Shown here: positions 10,909 to 19,463 of the stretch, in pieces
Layout of the letters: every line of letters starts with the position of its first letter
Position numbering within the stretch: the stretch's first letter is position 1
DNA from: Microbacterium sp. 10M-3C3
GTDB lineage: Bacteria > Actinomycetota > Actinomycetes > Actinomycetales > Microbacteriaceae
Direction of reading: 5' to 3'
NCBI RefSeq assembly: GCF_003931875.1
Contig: NZ_CP034245.1
Span: 434,001 to 498,000, forward strand
Length of the DNA: 64,000 nucleotides
Program-made: the position numbers and the translations under genes
The notes under the pieces: model-generated
What the model was told of the DNA's origin: nothing
The model's database searches: none
Seen by the model: the letters and a program-made list of their open reading frames with translations, nothing else

Positions 10909-11020
10909 TCTGCCCCTTCGCCATCACCTCCGCGCGCTCGAGTCGGATCACGGCCACGTCGTCGACGACGACGGTGCCCCCCGAGGGCGAGTACCCGCGG
11001 CCTGAACTGGCCGGCCCGCG
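10892..11020 (-). pseudogene. Possible 3' remnant of a gene next to the DUF222/HNH gene
   Basis: Immediately after the HNH gene's TGA the same frame stays open for 42 codons to a TGA inside the topoisomerase start region. The product contains GGTVVVDDVAVIRLERAEV. Third codon positions are almost all G or C, as in real genes, and no start codon or ribosome site precedes it. It looks like the tail of a gene whose front was lost, but 42 codons is short in such GC-rich DNA, so this is tentative. Confidence 0.3.
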
Positions 11021-12340
11021 TCAGAAGGGTGGTGGGTCGGTGTCGGGGACGAACATCACGCGGGGTGGTGGGGGTTCTCGGTGGGTGCGGCCGAGGGGGC
11101 TGGTGAACTCGAGGATCCCGTCCGCGCGTTGGGTGACGGTCCATTCCGTCTCGGTTTTGAGGGTGTGGTGTCGGATGCAGAGGTGGGAGAGGTTGCCGAT
11201 GTGGGTTCTGCCGCCGTGTTGGTGTTCGTGGTTGTGGTCGATGTGACACCGTACGGCGGGTTGCCGGCATCCGGGCATGCGGCAGTGCTGGTCGCGGGCG
11301 CGGAGGAACCGGACTTGTTCGGTGGTGGGGGTGTAGCGGTCGGTGGCGAGGACGGTGCCGGTGACGGGGTGGCACATGATGCGGTCCCATCCGGGGGCGT
11401 CGCCGGCGAGTTTCCTTGCGGTGGCGGGGTCGATGGGGGTGTGTCCGTTGAGCATGGCTCCGGCATCGGTGGTGTCGGTGAGGGTGGTGACGGGCACGAC
11501 GATCTGGACGACGGCGCGGATCGCGCCGAGCCCGCCGGGGGATCGGTCGGTGGTGGGGTCGATGGTGGGGGTTGCGGTGAGGAGGAGGTCGGCGGCGATG
11601 TCGGCTTCGATCTGCCGCACCGTCCGCGCATCCTCCACGCCGCCGTTGCGAGCGTGGTCGTTCGCGGCGTTCTTCGTCTGTGTGGCCATGCGGCGGAGTC
11701 GGTCTTTGGCGCCGTGGGCGAGGGTCGCGGGCAGCAGCATCTGCAGCAGCGCCATGCCGTCGGCGAGGTCCTCCACGCTCACTTCCCGGTCGCCGTTCGC
11801 GGTGTCGAAGCGTTCGGTCATGCCGGTGGGGTCGAGTTTCTCCGCGAGCTGTCCGGCGTACGCTTTCGTGCGTCCCGGGGTGGTGGTGGCGGCGTAGTCG
11901 AGCACGACCGACTCCCACGCCCCCCGCACCTCGTCGGGCAGCCGGTGACCGGCATCGCGGATGACGCTCACGTGCCGCATCGAGATCGTGCCGTGCGCGA
12001 GCGCGTTCACGGTCGCGGCGAACCGGTGGACGAGGTCGTACGCGTCGGAGAGTTCCTTCTGCACGGTCATGTCGTGCTGGTGCGCGGCCGCGCCCAGTTC
12101 GGCCGCGACGGATCGCATCGGCATGTCCCGTTCCCGCGACGACCGTGACACGATCTGCGCGGTCTGCGCATACGCGAGTTCCGCGACCCGGGCGTGGTGA
12201 CGGATCAGTTCCGCTTGCGCGCGTGCGAGCGCGACCCTGGCCGCGACCGCGGCATCGACCTCCTGCCGCATCCGGCCGTGCTCATCGCCCACGAAAACCA
12301 CGCGCGCACCACCATCCGAAACTCGGGAGAGTGGGCACAT
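11021..12340 (-). CDS. DUF222 domain protein with C-terminal HNH endonuclease domain (copy 1)
   Basis: 439 residues. A helical DUF222 region (about 25-300) is followed by an HNH nuclease fold: RARDQHCRMPGCRQPAV with the paired zinc cysteines, then HIDHNHEHQHGGRTHIGNLSHLCIRHH. The conserved H-N-H residues are intact. This family (related to the 13E12 repeat family of mycobacteria) is present in many copies in actinobacterial genomes and its function is unknown; mobility or self-spreading has been suspected. The start is uncertain; a downstream GTG is possible. A paralogue is at 27861. Confidence 0.82.
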   Translation of the reverse strand: MCPLSRVSDGGARVVFVGDEHGRMRQEVDAAVAARVALARAQAELIRHHARVAELAYAQTAQIVSRSSRERDMPMRSVAAELGAAAHQHDMTVQKELSDAYDLVHRFAATVNALAHGTISMRHVSVIRDAGHRLPDEVRGAWESVVLDYAATTTPGRTKAYAGQLAEKLDPTGMTERFDTANGDREVSVEDLADGMALLQMLLPATLAHGAKDRLRRMATQTKNAANDHARNGGVEDARTVRQIEADIAADLLLTATPTIDPTTDRSPGGLGAIRAVVQIVVPVTTLTDTTDAGAMLNGHTPIDPATARKLAGDAPGWDRIMCHPVTGTVLATDRYTPTTEQVRFLRARDQHCRMPGCRQPAVRCHIDHNHEHQHGGRTHIGNLSHLCIRHHTLKTETEWTVTQRADGILEFTSPLGRTHREPPPPRVMFVPDTDPPPF

Positions 12341-12369
12341 CTCTCGCTGACAAGATCAGGCTAAACCCC

Positions 12370-12382
12370 ACCTCCGACATCG
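12370..12382 (-). repeat. 13-bp element shared by both DUF222/HNH gene upstream regions (copy 1)
   Basis: CGATGTCGGAGGT on the minus strand, 30 bp upstream of the DUF222/HNH start. The identical 13 bases lie upstream of the second copy at 29217-29229, followed in both by a GCGAGAG word just before the gene. Confidence 0.5.
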
Positions 12383-12395
12383 ACCGGGACGGCCC

Positions 12396-13415
12396 TCAGC
12401 GCGCGGTGCGGGTGGAGCCGCGCTCGACGAGCTCGGTCGGCATGACGATCGCGGTGGGGGCGACGTCCTCACCGGCGGCCGCTCGGGCGAGGAGGCTCAC
12501 CGCGGTCGCGGCCATCTCGCGGATCGGCTGGCGAATCGTCGTGAGCGACGGATGCAGCCACCGCGCCCCGCGCACGTCGTCGAAGCCCACGACCAGGACG
12601 TCGCGTGGGATCGACAGCCCCGCGTCGGCGACGGCCCGGTAGGCGCCGGCCGCCATCTCGTCGGAGCACGCGAACACGCCGACGGGTCCGTCGCCGCCGA
12701 GCTCGGACAGCGCCCTCGTGCACGCGCGGCGGGCGTCCCACGCCGACCAGTCCGCGCTCGTGCGCACGAGCGGCGCATCCGGGACCGCCGTGGCGAGCAC
12801 CGACGCGAAGCCCTCGACGCGCGCCCGCCCGTACCGGTACGACGGCGCGCCGCCGATGACGACGAAGCGGCGCGCGCCGCGCGCGATGAGGTGCTCGGCG
12901 GCGGCCGTGCCGCCGTCGCGGTCGGTGGTGCGGATGCTGGGGAGCGGCCGAGACGCCTCCGACGGCGGCTCCATCAGCACGAGCGGGATGCCCGCGCGCT
13001 GCATCGCGGCGATCTGCGTGCTCGTGGGCGTGATGAGCCCCGTCAGCACCCCGGCCGAGCCGCGGGAGCGGATGCGCTCGGGCCAGTCGTCGTCGGGGTC
13101 GTCGCGCTCGGCGGTGAGCACGAGGTCGTACCCGAGCGCCGACGCGGTGGTGCGGGCGCCGGCGGTGATCTCCTCGGTGTACGGGTCGTGGAAGTGACCG
13201 AGGACGAGGTCGAACATGAGCGCGGTGCCGCGCCGCGGCCGGCCGCGCGAGGAGCCGATCGGCGGGTAGCCGAGCTCGGTCGCGGCGCGCAGCACGCGGG
13301 CCCGCGTCTCGGCGGCCATCTCGCCGCGGCCGCGCAGCGCCCGCGACGCCGTCGCGACGCTCACCCCGGCCCGGGCTGCCACCGCGGTCAGCGTCGCCCT
13401 CGTCGCATCCGTCAC
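12396..13415 (-). CDS. LacI family transcriptional regulator
   Basis: 339 residues. N-terminal LacI helix-turn-helix (TLTAVAARAGVSVATASRALRGRGEMAAETRARVLRAATELGY) and a periplasmic-binding-protein-like effector domain (FDLVLGHFHDPYTEEITAGA, IGGAPSYRYGRARVEGF, VFACSDEMAAGAYRA, VVGFDD). The GTG at 13415 puts the DNA-binding domain at the N-terminus; frames further upstream look non-coding. It is divergent from the ThuA-oxidoreductase-arabinofuranosidase operon and likely represses it until an arabinose- or glycoside-derived sugar binds. Confidence 0.9.
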   Translation of the reverse strand: MTDATRATLTAVAARAGVSVATASRALRGRGEMAAETRARVLRAATELGYPPIGSSRGRPRRGTALMFDLVLGHFHDPYTEEITAGARTTASALGYDLVLTAERDDPDDDWPERIRSRGSAGVLTGLITPTSTQIAAMQRAGIPLVLMEPPSEASRPLPSIRTTDRDGGTAAAEHLIARGARRFVVIGGAPSYRYGRARVEGFASVLATAVPDAPLVRTSADWSAWDARRACTRALSELGGDGPVGVFACSDEMAAGAYRAVADAGLSIPRDVLVVGFDDVRGARWLHPSLTTIRQPIREMAATAVSLLARAAAGEDVAPTAIVMPTELVERGSTRTAR

Positions 13416-13423
13416 CGCCCCAG

Positions 13424-13435
13424 TTTTGCGCAAAA
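13424..13435. promoter_or_regulatory. LacI-type operator
   Basis: Perfect 12-bp palindrome TTTTGCGCAAAA with the central CG step typical of LacI-family operators, between lacI (start 13415) and the divergent operon starting at 13505. Confidence 0.7.
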
Positions 13436-13504
13436 TCCATCCGGTTCGCGCGGGCGCGGTGGCACAGTGACGGCAGCACCCGTCGATGCGGAGGGATGAA
13501 GTCG

Positions 13505-14224
13505 ATGACGACGACACCGGCGAGACGCCGCGCCCTGGTGGTGCGGGGCGGATGGGATGGGCACAAGCCCGTCGAGGCGACCGACATGTTCGTGCCGTTC
13601 CTCGAGGACAGCGGGTTCGACGTGCGCATCGAGGACAGCAATGCGGTCTACGCCGACCGCGAGGAGATGGACCGCACCGACCTCATCGTGCAGTGCGTGA
13701 CGATGTCGGAGATCTCCCCCGAGGCGCTCGCCGGCCTCATCGGCGCCGTCGAGCGCGGCACCGGCCTCGCCGGCTGGCACGGCGGCATCGCCGATTCCTA
13801 CCGCAACAGCTCCGACTACCTGCAGCTCATCGGCGGTCAGTTCGTCACGCACCCCGCGCGCCACCCCGACCAGCGCGAGGGCGGCGAGGCCGACAACTTC
13901 CTCTGCTACACGGTCGACGTCACCGACCTCGGCCGCACGCACGAGATCATGTCCGGCGTCGAGGACTTCACGCTGCGCACCGAGCAGTACTGGGTGCTCA
14001 CCGACGACCTCAACGACGTCCTGGCCACCACGACGCATCCTGTGCAGCCGTACCACCCGTGGCACCGGCCCGTCACGACCCCCGCCGTGTGGACGCGCGC
14101 GTGGGGCAAGGGCCGCGTGTTCGTCGCGACGCCCGGCCACAGCCTGCCGGTGCTGCGCGACACGAGCGTCCGCACGATCATCGAGAGGGGCATGTTGTGG
14201 GCCAGCCGCACGGCATCGGAATAG
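13505..14224 (+). CDS. ThuA domain-containing protein
   Basis: 239 residues of the ThuA/trehalose-utilisation family (class I glutamine-amidotransferase-like fold): ALVVRGGWDGHKPVEATDMFVPFLEDSGF, GTGLAGWHGGIADSYRNSSDYLQLIGGQFVTHPARHP. The second ATG at 13505 was chosen because GGAGGG lies nine bases before it; the first ATG (13496) directly abuts that site. ThuA proteins occur with Gfo/Idh dehydrogenases in keto-sugar metabolism, but their reaction is poorly known. It overlaps the next gene by 28 bases. A second ThuA-Gfo/Idh pair is at 62718. Confidence 0.85.
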   Translation: MTTTPARRRALVVRGGWDGHKPVEATDMFVPFLEDSGFDVRIEDSNAVYADREEMDRTDLIVQCVTMSEISPEALAGLIGAVERGTGLAGWHGGIADSYRNSSDYLQLIGGQFVTHPARHPDQREGGEADNFLCYTVDVTDLGRTHEIMSGVEDFTLRTEQYWVLTDDLNDVLATTTHPVQPYHPWHRPVTTPAVWTRAWGKGRVFVATPGHSLPVLRDTSVRTIIERGMLWASRTASE

Positions 14225-15285
14225 TCGGACTCGGCGTCATCTCGGCGCAGTACCTGGAGACCCTCGGGGATCACCCGGCCGTGCGGATCGCCGCCGCGGC
14301 CGACCTCGACCCGGCCCGCGCGCGGGCGGTCGCCGACCGGTTCCCCGGATGCCGCGCCGTCACGGTCGACGAGCTCCTCGCCGATCCCGGCGTCGACACC
14401 GTGCTGAACCTCACGATCCCCGCCGCGCACGCCGAGATCGCGCTGGCCGCGCTCGCCGCGGGCCGCGACGTGTTCGGCGAGAAGCCGCTCGCCGCGACGT
14501 TCGCCGACGCGCGCGGGATCCTCGACGCGGCGGATGCGGCGTGGGTCGGCTGCGCGCCCGACACCGTGCTCGGCACCGGCGTGCAGACGGCGCGCGCGGC
14601 CGTGGACGGCGGGCTCATCGGGCGTCCGGTGGCAGCGGTGGCGACGTGGGTCTCGCCCGGCCACGAGGCGTGGCATTCGCACCCCGACTTCTACTACCGC
14701 GAGGGCGGCGGTCCGCTGCTGGACATGGGGCCGTACTACCTCACGACGCTGTTCCACCTGCTCGGACCCGTCGCGCGGGTGAGCGGCGCGTCGTCACGTC
14801 CGCGCGACACCCGCACCATCGCGTCGGGCTCCCGGGCGGGCGAAGTGATCCCTGTCGAGATCGACACCCACGTGACGGGCGTACTCGAGCACGTCGGCGG
14901 AGCGGTGTCGACCGTGACCTTCAGCTTCGACGGCGCGGCGACCGATGCGGCACCGATCGAGGTGCACGGTGAGACCGGCACACTCTCCGTGCCCGACCCG
15001 AACCTCTTCGAGGGCGACGTGCGCGTGCGCCGCCCCGGAGAGACCGAGTGGAGCGCCGTCACGGAGCGCGCCGGCTACCAGAACGCCGGCCGTGGCATCG
15101 GAATCCTCGACCGCGTCGCCACCGGCTCCGACCGTGTCGACGCCGGCATCGCGCTGCACATCCTCGAGGTCATGACCGCGCTGCAGGAGTCGGCCCGCAC
15201 CGGCGCGCGCCTCGAGCTCACCACCCGTCCCGAGCGCCCCGCGGTCGTCCCGTTCGCCCCCGAGCACACCTGGAGGAGCCGGTGA
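14197..15285 (+). CDS. Gfo/Idh/MocA family oxidoreductase
   Basis: 362 residues. N-terminal Rossmann fold (GIGIVGLGVISAQYLETLGDHP), the family's EKPLA motif with the catalytic-site Lys (about 90-95), then a C-terminal alpha/beta substrate domain containing GGGPLLDMGPYYLTTLFHLLGPV. NAD(P)-dependent oxidation or reduction of a sugar or keto-sugar. The GTG at 14197 is preceded by AGAGGGG and lies inside the end of the ThuA gene. GTGA overlap with the downstream arabinofuranosidase gene. The substrate is probably related to arabinosides or 3-keto sugars. Confidence 0.88.
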   Translation: MGQPHGIGIVGLGVISAQYLETLGDHPAVRIAAAADLDPARARAVADRFPGCRAVTVDELLADPGVDTVLNLTIPAAHAEIALAALAAGRDVFGEKPLAATFADARGILDAADAAWVGCAPDTVLGTGVQTARAAVDGGLIGRPVAAVATWVSPGHEAWHSHPDFYYREGGGPLLDMGPYYLTTLFHLLGPVARVSGASSRPRDTRTIASGSRAGEVIPVEIDTHVTGVLEHVGGAVSTVTFSFDGAATDAAPIEVHGETGTLSVPDPNLFEGDVRVRRPGETEWSAVTERAGYQNAGRGIGILDRVATGSDRVDAGIALHILEVMTALQESARTGARLELTTRPERPAVVPFAPEHTWRSR

Positions 15286-16811
15286 CCACGACCGCGCGCG
15301 CCGTCATCGACCTCGACCTCCCCGGAGCCCGCATCAGCCGGCACCTGTACGGTCACTTCGCCGAGCACCTCGGCCGCTGCATCTACGACGGGTTCTGGGT
15401 CGGCGAGGACTCGCCCATCCCCAACGTCCGCGGCATCCGCAGCGACATCGTCGAGGCGCTCCGGGCGCTCGACATCCCGAATCTGCGGTGGCCGGGCGGA
15501 TGCTTCGCCGACACCTACCACTGGCGCGACGGCATCGGGCCGCGCGAGCAGCGTCCCCGCATCGCCAACACGAACTGGGGCGACGTCGTGGAGAACAACC
15601 ACTTCGGCACGCACGAGTTCATGGACCTGTGCGACCTCCTCGGCGCCGACGCGTACGTCAACGGCAACATCGGCAGCGGCACGGTGCAGGAGATGGCTGA
15701 GTGGGTCGAGTACCTCACGCGCGGCGACGACAGCCCGATGGCGCGACTGCGGCGCGAGAACGGGCGCGACGAGCCGTGGCGCGTGCCGTTCTGGGGCCTC
15801 GGCAACGAGGCGTGGGGATGCGGCGGCAACATGTCGGCCGCGTACTACGCCGAGGAGGCCCGCCGCTACGCGACGTTCGCGCACGACCACGGGGGCAACC
15901 GCCTCACGCGCATCGCCGCCGGCGCGAACGAGGACGACCTCGAGTGGACGCGCGTGCTGATGAAGACGCTCATGGAGTGCCACGGCTGCACGCTCTACGG
16001 CAACCTGCCGTACCAGGCGATCTCGTTCCACTACTACACGCACTCCGGATCGGGCATCAACACTGAGGCCGCGACGGCGTTCGACGACCGGCAGTACTAC
16101 GAGACGATGGCGCACGCCGCCGGCATCGAGAGGGTGATCCGCGGGCACATCGCGGTCATGGACTCGTACGACCCCGACGGGCGCGTCGACCTCGTGTGCG
16201 ACGAATGGGGCACGTGGTGGAACGTCGAGGCGGGCACGAACCCGGGCTTCCTGTTCCAGCAGAACACGGTGCGCGACGCGCTCGTGGCGGGCATCCACTT
16301 CGACGTGTTCCACCGTCACGCGCGGCGCCTCACGATGGCGAACATCGCGCAGACGGTCAACGTGCTGCAGGCGATGGTGCTCACCGACGGCGACCGGCTC
16401 GTCCTCACCCCGACGTACCACGTGTTCGAGATGAACACGGGGCACCAAGACGCCGACTCCCTCGCGACGCACGTGCGCGACGTGCCGACCCGCACCGTCC
16501 GCGGCCAGGAGCTCGCGATGCTGTCGATGTCGGCCTCGGTGCGGTCCACGGACGCGGGCGACACCGCGCTCGTGTCGCTGTCGCACCTCGACGCCGACGA
16601 GGAGTGCACGGTGCGCGTCGACCTCCGCGGCCGCGCCGCGCGCGTGACGCGCGCCCGTGTGCTCACGGGAGACACCGCGGCCGCGTTCAACGACGCCGAC
16701 GCCCCCGACCGGGTGGCGCCGCGCGCGCTGGACGCGCGCGTGGAGGACGGTGTGCTCGCACTGACGGTGCCGCCGCACGCGTTCGCGACGGTCGAGCTGC
16801 AGCTCGCGTGA
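15282..16811 (+). CDS. abfA: Alpha-L-arabinofuranosidase, GH51
   Basis: 509 residues, usual for GH51. An (alpha/beta)8 catalytic barrel contains the acid/base Glu at about 176 in GLGNEAWGCGG and the nucleophile Glu at about 308 in VCDEWGTWW, followed by a C-terminal beta-sandwich. RWPGGCFADTYHWRDGIGP is a strong family signature. There is no signal peptide, so it acts in the cytoplasm on imported arabino-oligosaccharides or arabinosides. GTGA overlap with the preceding oxidoreductase; AGGAG lies just upstream. Under predicted LacI control. Confidence 0.93.
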   Translation: MTTTARAVIDLDLPGARISRHLYGHFAEHLGRCIYDGFWVGEDSPIPNVRGIRSDIVEALRALDIPNLRWPGGCFADTYHWRDGIGPREQRPRIANTNWGDVVENNHFGTHEFMDLCDLLGADAYVNGNIGSGTVQEMAEWVEYLTRGDDSPMARLRRENGRDEPWRVPFWGLGNEAWGCGGNMSAAYYAEEARRYATFAHDHGGNRLTRIAAGANEDDLEWTRVLMKTLMECHGCTLYGNLPYQAISFHYYTHSGSGINTEAATAFDDRQYYETMAHAAGIERVIRGHIAVMDSYDPDGRVDLVCDEWGTWWNVEAGTNPGFLFQQNTVRDALVAGIHFDVFHRHARRLTMANIAQTVNVLQAMVLTDGDRLVLTPTYHVFEMNTGHQDADSLATHVRDVPTRTVRGQELAMLSMSASVRSTDAGDTALVSLSHLDADEECTVRVDLRGRAARVTRARVLTGDTAAAFNDADAPDRVAPRALDARVEDGVLALTVPPHAFATVELQLA

Positions 16812-16830
16812 GGGGTGCCAGACTGGGGCG

Positions 16831-17463
16831 GTGACCTCGGACACGGATGCGGCGACCGCCGCCCCGTCGTACCCCGCGCGGCGCGGCCGCCCCGGCTACG
16901 ACCGCGCCGGGGTGCTCTCGGTGGCCGTGCAGCTGTTCAACGAGCAGGGCTATGACGCGACCTCCGTCTCCGACCTCGCGCAGCGCCTCGGCCTGACGAA
17001 GTCGGCCCTGTACCACCACTTCTCCTCGAAGGAGGAGCTCCTCGCGATCGCGCTGGATCAGGCGCTCGGGGGCCTGGAGGCCGTGCTCGACGAGCCGGCC
17101 GCGACGCAGGGCCGCGCATACGATCGGCTCCGCCACGTCATCCGGGGCGCCGCAGACGTTCTCGTCGCGGAGCTCCCGGCGGTGACGCTCCTCCTGCGCG
17201 TGCGCGGCAACAGCGCGGTCGAGCAGAACGCGCTCGAGCGCCGGCGCCTGTTCGACCAGCGCGTGACGCGGCTCGTCGCCGAGGCCCAGCGCGAGGGCGA
17301 CCTGCGCACCGACGTCGACGCCGGCGTGGTCGCGCGCCTCATCTTCGGCATGATCAACTCCGTCGTGGAGTGGTACCGGCCCGGGGGCACGGTCGACGGC
17401 GGCCGCCTCGCGCACGACATCTTGACCGTCGCGCTCGAGGGGCTCGCCGCCGCCCGTCCGTGA
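16831..17463 (+). CDS. TetR family regulator, probable phenylacetate (PaaR-type) repressor
   Basis: 210 residues. TetR helix-turn-helix: AVQLFNEQGYDATSVSDLAQRLGLTKSALYHHFSSKEELL (about 28-70), then a helical ligand domain. It is the only TetR gene in the window and lies beside an MHS transporter and the paa genes; three 22-bp TetR-like palindromes precede those genes. Control of the paa regulon with a phenylacetyl-CoA-type ligand is inferred from this. CAGACT six bases before the GTG could be a weak leaderless -10 box. Convergent with the transporter (3-bp gap). Confidence 0.8.
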   Translation: MTSDTDAATAAPSYPARRGRPGYDRAGVLSVAVQLFNEQGYDATSVSDLAQRLGLTKSALYHHFSSKEELLAIALDQALGGLEAVLDEPAATQGRAYDRLRHVIRGAADVLVAELPAVTLLLRVRGNSAVEQNALERRRLFDQRVTRLVAEAQREGDLRTDVDAGVVARLIFGMINSVVEWYRPGGTVDGGRLAHDILTVALEGLAAARP

Positions 17464-17466
17464 GCC

Positions 17467-18786
17467 TCACGCGTGCAGGTCGACGCCCTTCGGATCCTTG
17501 ATGAGCGACACCGCGCCGAGCGACACGAGCGCCGCGACGGCGATGTAGACGCCGATCGTCCACGACATCCCCGTGCCGCGCATGAGCGCCTCGGCGATCA
17601 TCGGCGCGAACGCGCCGCCGAGGATCGCGCCGAGCGCGTAGCCGATCGAGACTCCCGAGTACCGCACGTTCGCGGGGAACAGCTCGGCGTACAGCGCCGC
17701 CTGCGGTCCGTACGACAGGCCGAGGCCGATCGTCATCACGAACAGCGCGACGAAGTACCAGAGGATGTTGGCGGTGTCGATGAGGAACCACATCGGCACG
17801 GCCCACAGTGCCAGCAGCACGTAGCCGAGCTGGAAGGTGCGGACGCGTCCGAGGCGATCCGACAGCCGCCCGCCGTAGAGGGTGAACGCGAGCCATCCGA
17901 ACGAGGCCAGCGTCGTCGCGAGGAGCACCGTCGGCCGGTCCATGCCGAGGGCGGTCACGGCGTACGTCGCGAAGAACGCGATGAGGAGGTACCCGGCGGC
18001 GTTGTTGCCGATGAAGACGAGCGCCGTGAGCACGACCTCGCGCCAGTTCTTGCGGAACAGCGGCTTCAGCGGTGCGGAGGACTCCTTGCGGCGGCGCAGC
18101 AGGTCTTCGAAGACGGGGCTCTCCTCGACCGCGCGGCGGATGATGTACCCGACGACGATCAGCACGATCGACAGCAGGAACGGCACGCGCCAGCCCCAGG
18201 CGAGGAACGCCTCGGGCGACATCGTCGACGTGAGGATCCACAGGGTCGCCGTGGCCAGGATCATGCCGATCGGCACGCCGATCTGCGGGAACGCGCCGAA
18301 GAACCCGCGGCGGCCGATCGGGGCGTGCTCGACGGACATCAGGGCCGCCCCGCCCCACTCGCCGCCGGCCGAGAAGCCCTGCAGGATGCGGAGGAGGATC
18401 AGCAGGACGGGCGCGAGCACGCCGACCGTCTCGAAGGTGGGCAGCACGCCGATGAGCGACGTCGATGCGCCCATGAGGATGAGCGTGAGGACGAGCATGC
18501 GCTTGCGGCCGAGGCGGTCGCCGAGCCATCCGGCCACGACGGCGCCGAGCGGGCGGAAGAGGAACGAGATGCCGATCGTCGCGAAGGAGAGCACCTGCGC
18601 GAGCCCGGGGTTGGACTGGGCGAGCGGCGCGAGGAACAGCGGCGCGAGGACGAGGCCCGCCGCTTGCGCGTAGATGAAGAAGTCGTACCACTCGATCGAG
18701 GTGCCGACGAGGGTGCCGGCGAGGACCTTGCGCTCTTCGCGCGACATGGTCGCGGCGCGCGTGCGCTCCTGGGTGCTGGATGCCAT
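17467..18786 (-). CDS. MFS transporter, metabolite:H+ symporter (MHS) type, candidate phenylacetate/aromatic acid permease
   Basis: 439 residues, 12 transmembrane helices. MHS signatures: GTSIEWYDFFIYAQAAGLVL in helix 1, ISFLFRPLGAVVAGWLGDRLGRKRML, and ILQGFSAGGEWGGAALMSVEHAP. MHS proteins import organic acids with protons. The ATG at 18786 has GGAG upstream. Its promoter carries the same palindrome as the paa operons, so import of phenylacetate or a related aromatic acid is the best guess. Confidence 0.85.
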   Translation of the reverse strand: MASSTQERTRAATMSREERKVLAGTLVGTSIEWYDFFIYAQAAGLVLAPLFLAPLAQSNPGLAQVLSFATIGISFLFRPLGAVVAGWLGDRLGRKRMLVLTLILMGASTSLIGVLPTFETVGVLAPVLLILLRILQGFSAGGEWGGAALMSVEHAPIGRRGFFGAFPQIGVPIGMILATATLWILTSTMSPEAFLAWGWRVPFLLSIVLIVVGYIIRRAVEESPVFEDLLRRRKESSAPLKPLFRKNWREVVLTALVFIGNNAAGYLLIAFFATYAVTALGMDRPTVLLATTLASFGWLAFTLYGGRLSDRLGRVRTFQLGYVLLALWAVPMWFLIDTANILWYFVALFVMTIGLGLSYGPQAALYAELFPANVRYSGVSIGYALGAILGGAFAPMIAEALMRGTGMSWTIGVYIAVAALVSLGAVSLIKDPKGVDLHA

Positions 18787-18824
18787 GTGAACTCCGTCGT
18801 TCGGGGCGGGATCGGGCTGCCTAA

Positions 18825-18846
18825 TTACTGACCGATCGGTGAGTAA
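18825..18846. promoter_or_regulatory. TetR (PaaR-type) operator, site 1
   Basis: 22-bp palindrome with core ACCGATCGGT and outer TTACT/AGTAA arms; only one base pair breaks the symmetry. It lies 38 bp upstream of the MHS transporter start and matches the sites at 20855-20876 and 29364-29385. Confidence 0.75.
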
Positions 18847-18871
18847 ACCACACCCTAGCGTCGATGCGCGC

Positions 18872-19372
18872 TCACGTCGAGCGGCCGCGGCGCCGAGGGG
18901 CCGCCGAGCGCGGGGGAAGTGCGCGCATGTGGTCACGCACGCGCCCGAGGATCGCGCCCAGCGTGCGCACGTCGGCATCGCTGAGCGGTGCGAGGAAGAG
19001 GTCGTGGACGACGGCGATGTGGCCGGGGAAGACGCGCGCGAGAATGTCGCGCCCCGCCTCGGTGAGCGTCACGGTGACGCTGCGCTCGTCGTCGGGTGAC
19101 GGCGAGCGCGTGACGAGCCTCCGCTGCTCCAGCAGCTGCGCCTGATAGGTCAGGCCGCTGCGGCTGTAGACGACGCCATCGGCCAGGTCGGTCATGCGGC
19201 TGCTGCCCTCGGGGCGGTCACCGAGGGTCGCGAGCAGCTGGAACTGCACGTAGCTGAGGTCGCCGGCCTCTTTCAGCTGCTGTTCGACCGTGTGTCGCAG
19301 CAGGCTGCTCACTTCGATGAGCGCGAAGTACGCGCCGAGCTGGGCGGGGTCGAGGACGCGGGTGTCGGACAT
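18872..19372 (-). CDS. MarR family transcriptional regulator
   Basis: 166 residues. Winged helix region: LSYVQFQLLATLGDRPEGSSRMTDLADGVVYSRSGLTYQAQLLEQRRLVTRSPSPDDERSVTVTLTEAGR. Divergent from the quinone-oxidoreductase-like gene at 19464; two similar 18-bp palindromes lie between them, one near each start. Likely represses both genes until an oxidant or phenolic compound is sensed. Ends upstream of the MHS transporter on the same strand. Confidence 0.87.
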   Translation of the reverse strand: MSDTRVLDPAQLGAYFALIEVSSLLRHTVEQQLKEAGDLSYVQFQLLATLGDRPEGSSRMTDLADGVVYSRSGLTYQAQLLEQRRLVTRSPSPDDERSVTVTLTEAGRDILARVFPGHIAVVHDLFLAPLSDADVRTLGAILGRVRDHMRALPPRSAAPRRRGRST

Positions 19373-19389
19373 GCCACGAGCTTAGCAGT

Positions 19390-19407
19390 TGCTACGAACT
19401 CGAAGCA
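19390..19407. promoter_or_regulatory. MarR operator, site 1 (next to marR)
   Basis: TGCTACGAACTCGAAGCA, an imperfect palindrome starting 18 bp before the marR start. It matches the second site at 19427-19442 in most positions. Confidence 0.6.
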
Positions 19408-19426
19408 GTGCTACGGTCGGTACATC

Positions 19427-19442
19427 GCTTCGAATTCGAAGC
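19427..19442. promoter_or_regulatory. MarR operator, site 2 (next to the oxidoreductase)
   Basis: GCTTCGAATTCGAAGC, a perfect 16-bp palindrome 21 bp before the oxidoreductase ATG. Centres of the two sites are 36 bp apart, on nearly the same helix face. Confidence 0.65.
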
Positions 19443-19463
19443 ACTAGTCCGAAGGAGACTGAA

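Noticed and set aside
16831..17463. TetR gene as part of the arabinofuranosidase operon
   Set aside because: It follows the GH51 gene by 19 bp on the same strand, but a LacI regulator and operator already serve that operon and the TetR-type palindromes are all at paa-related genes.
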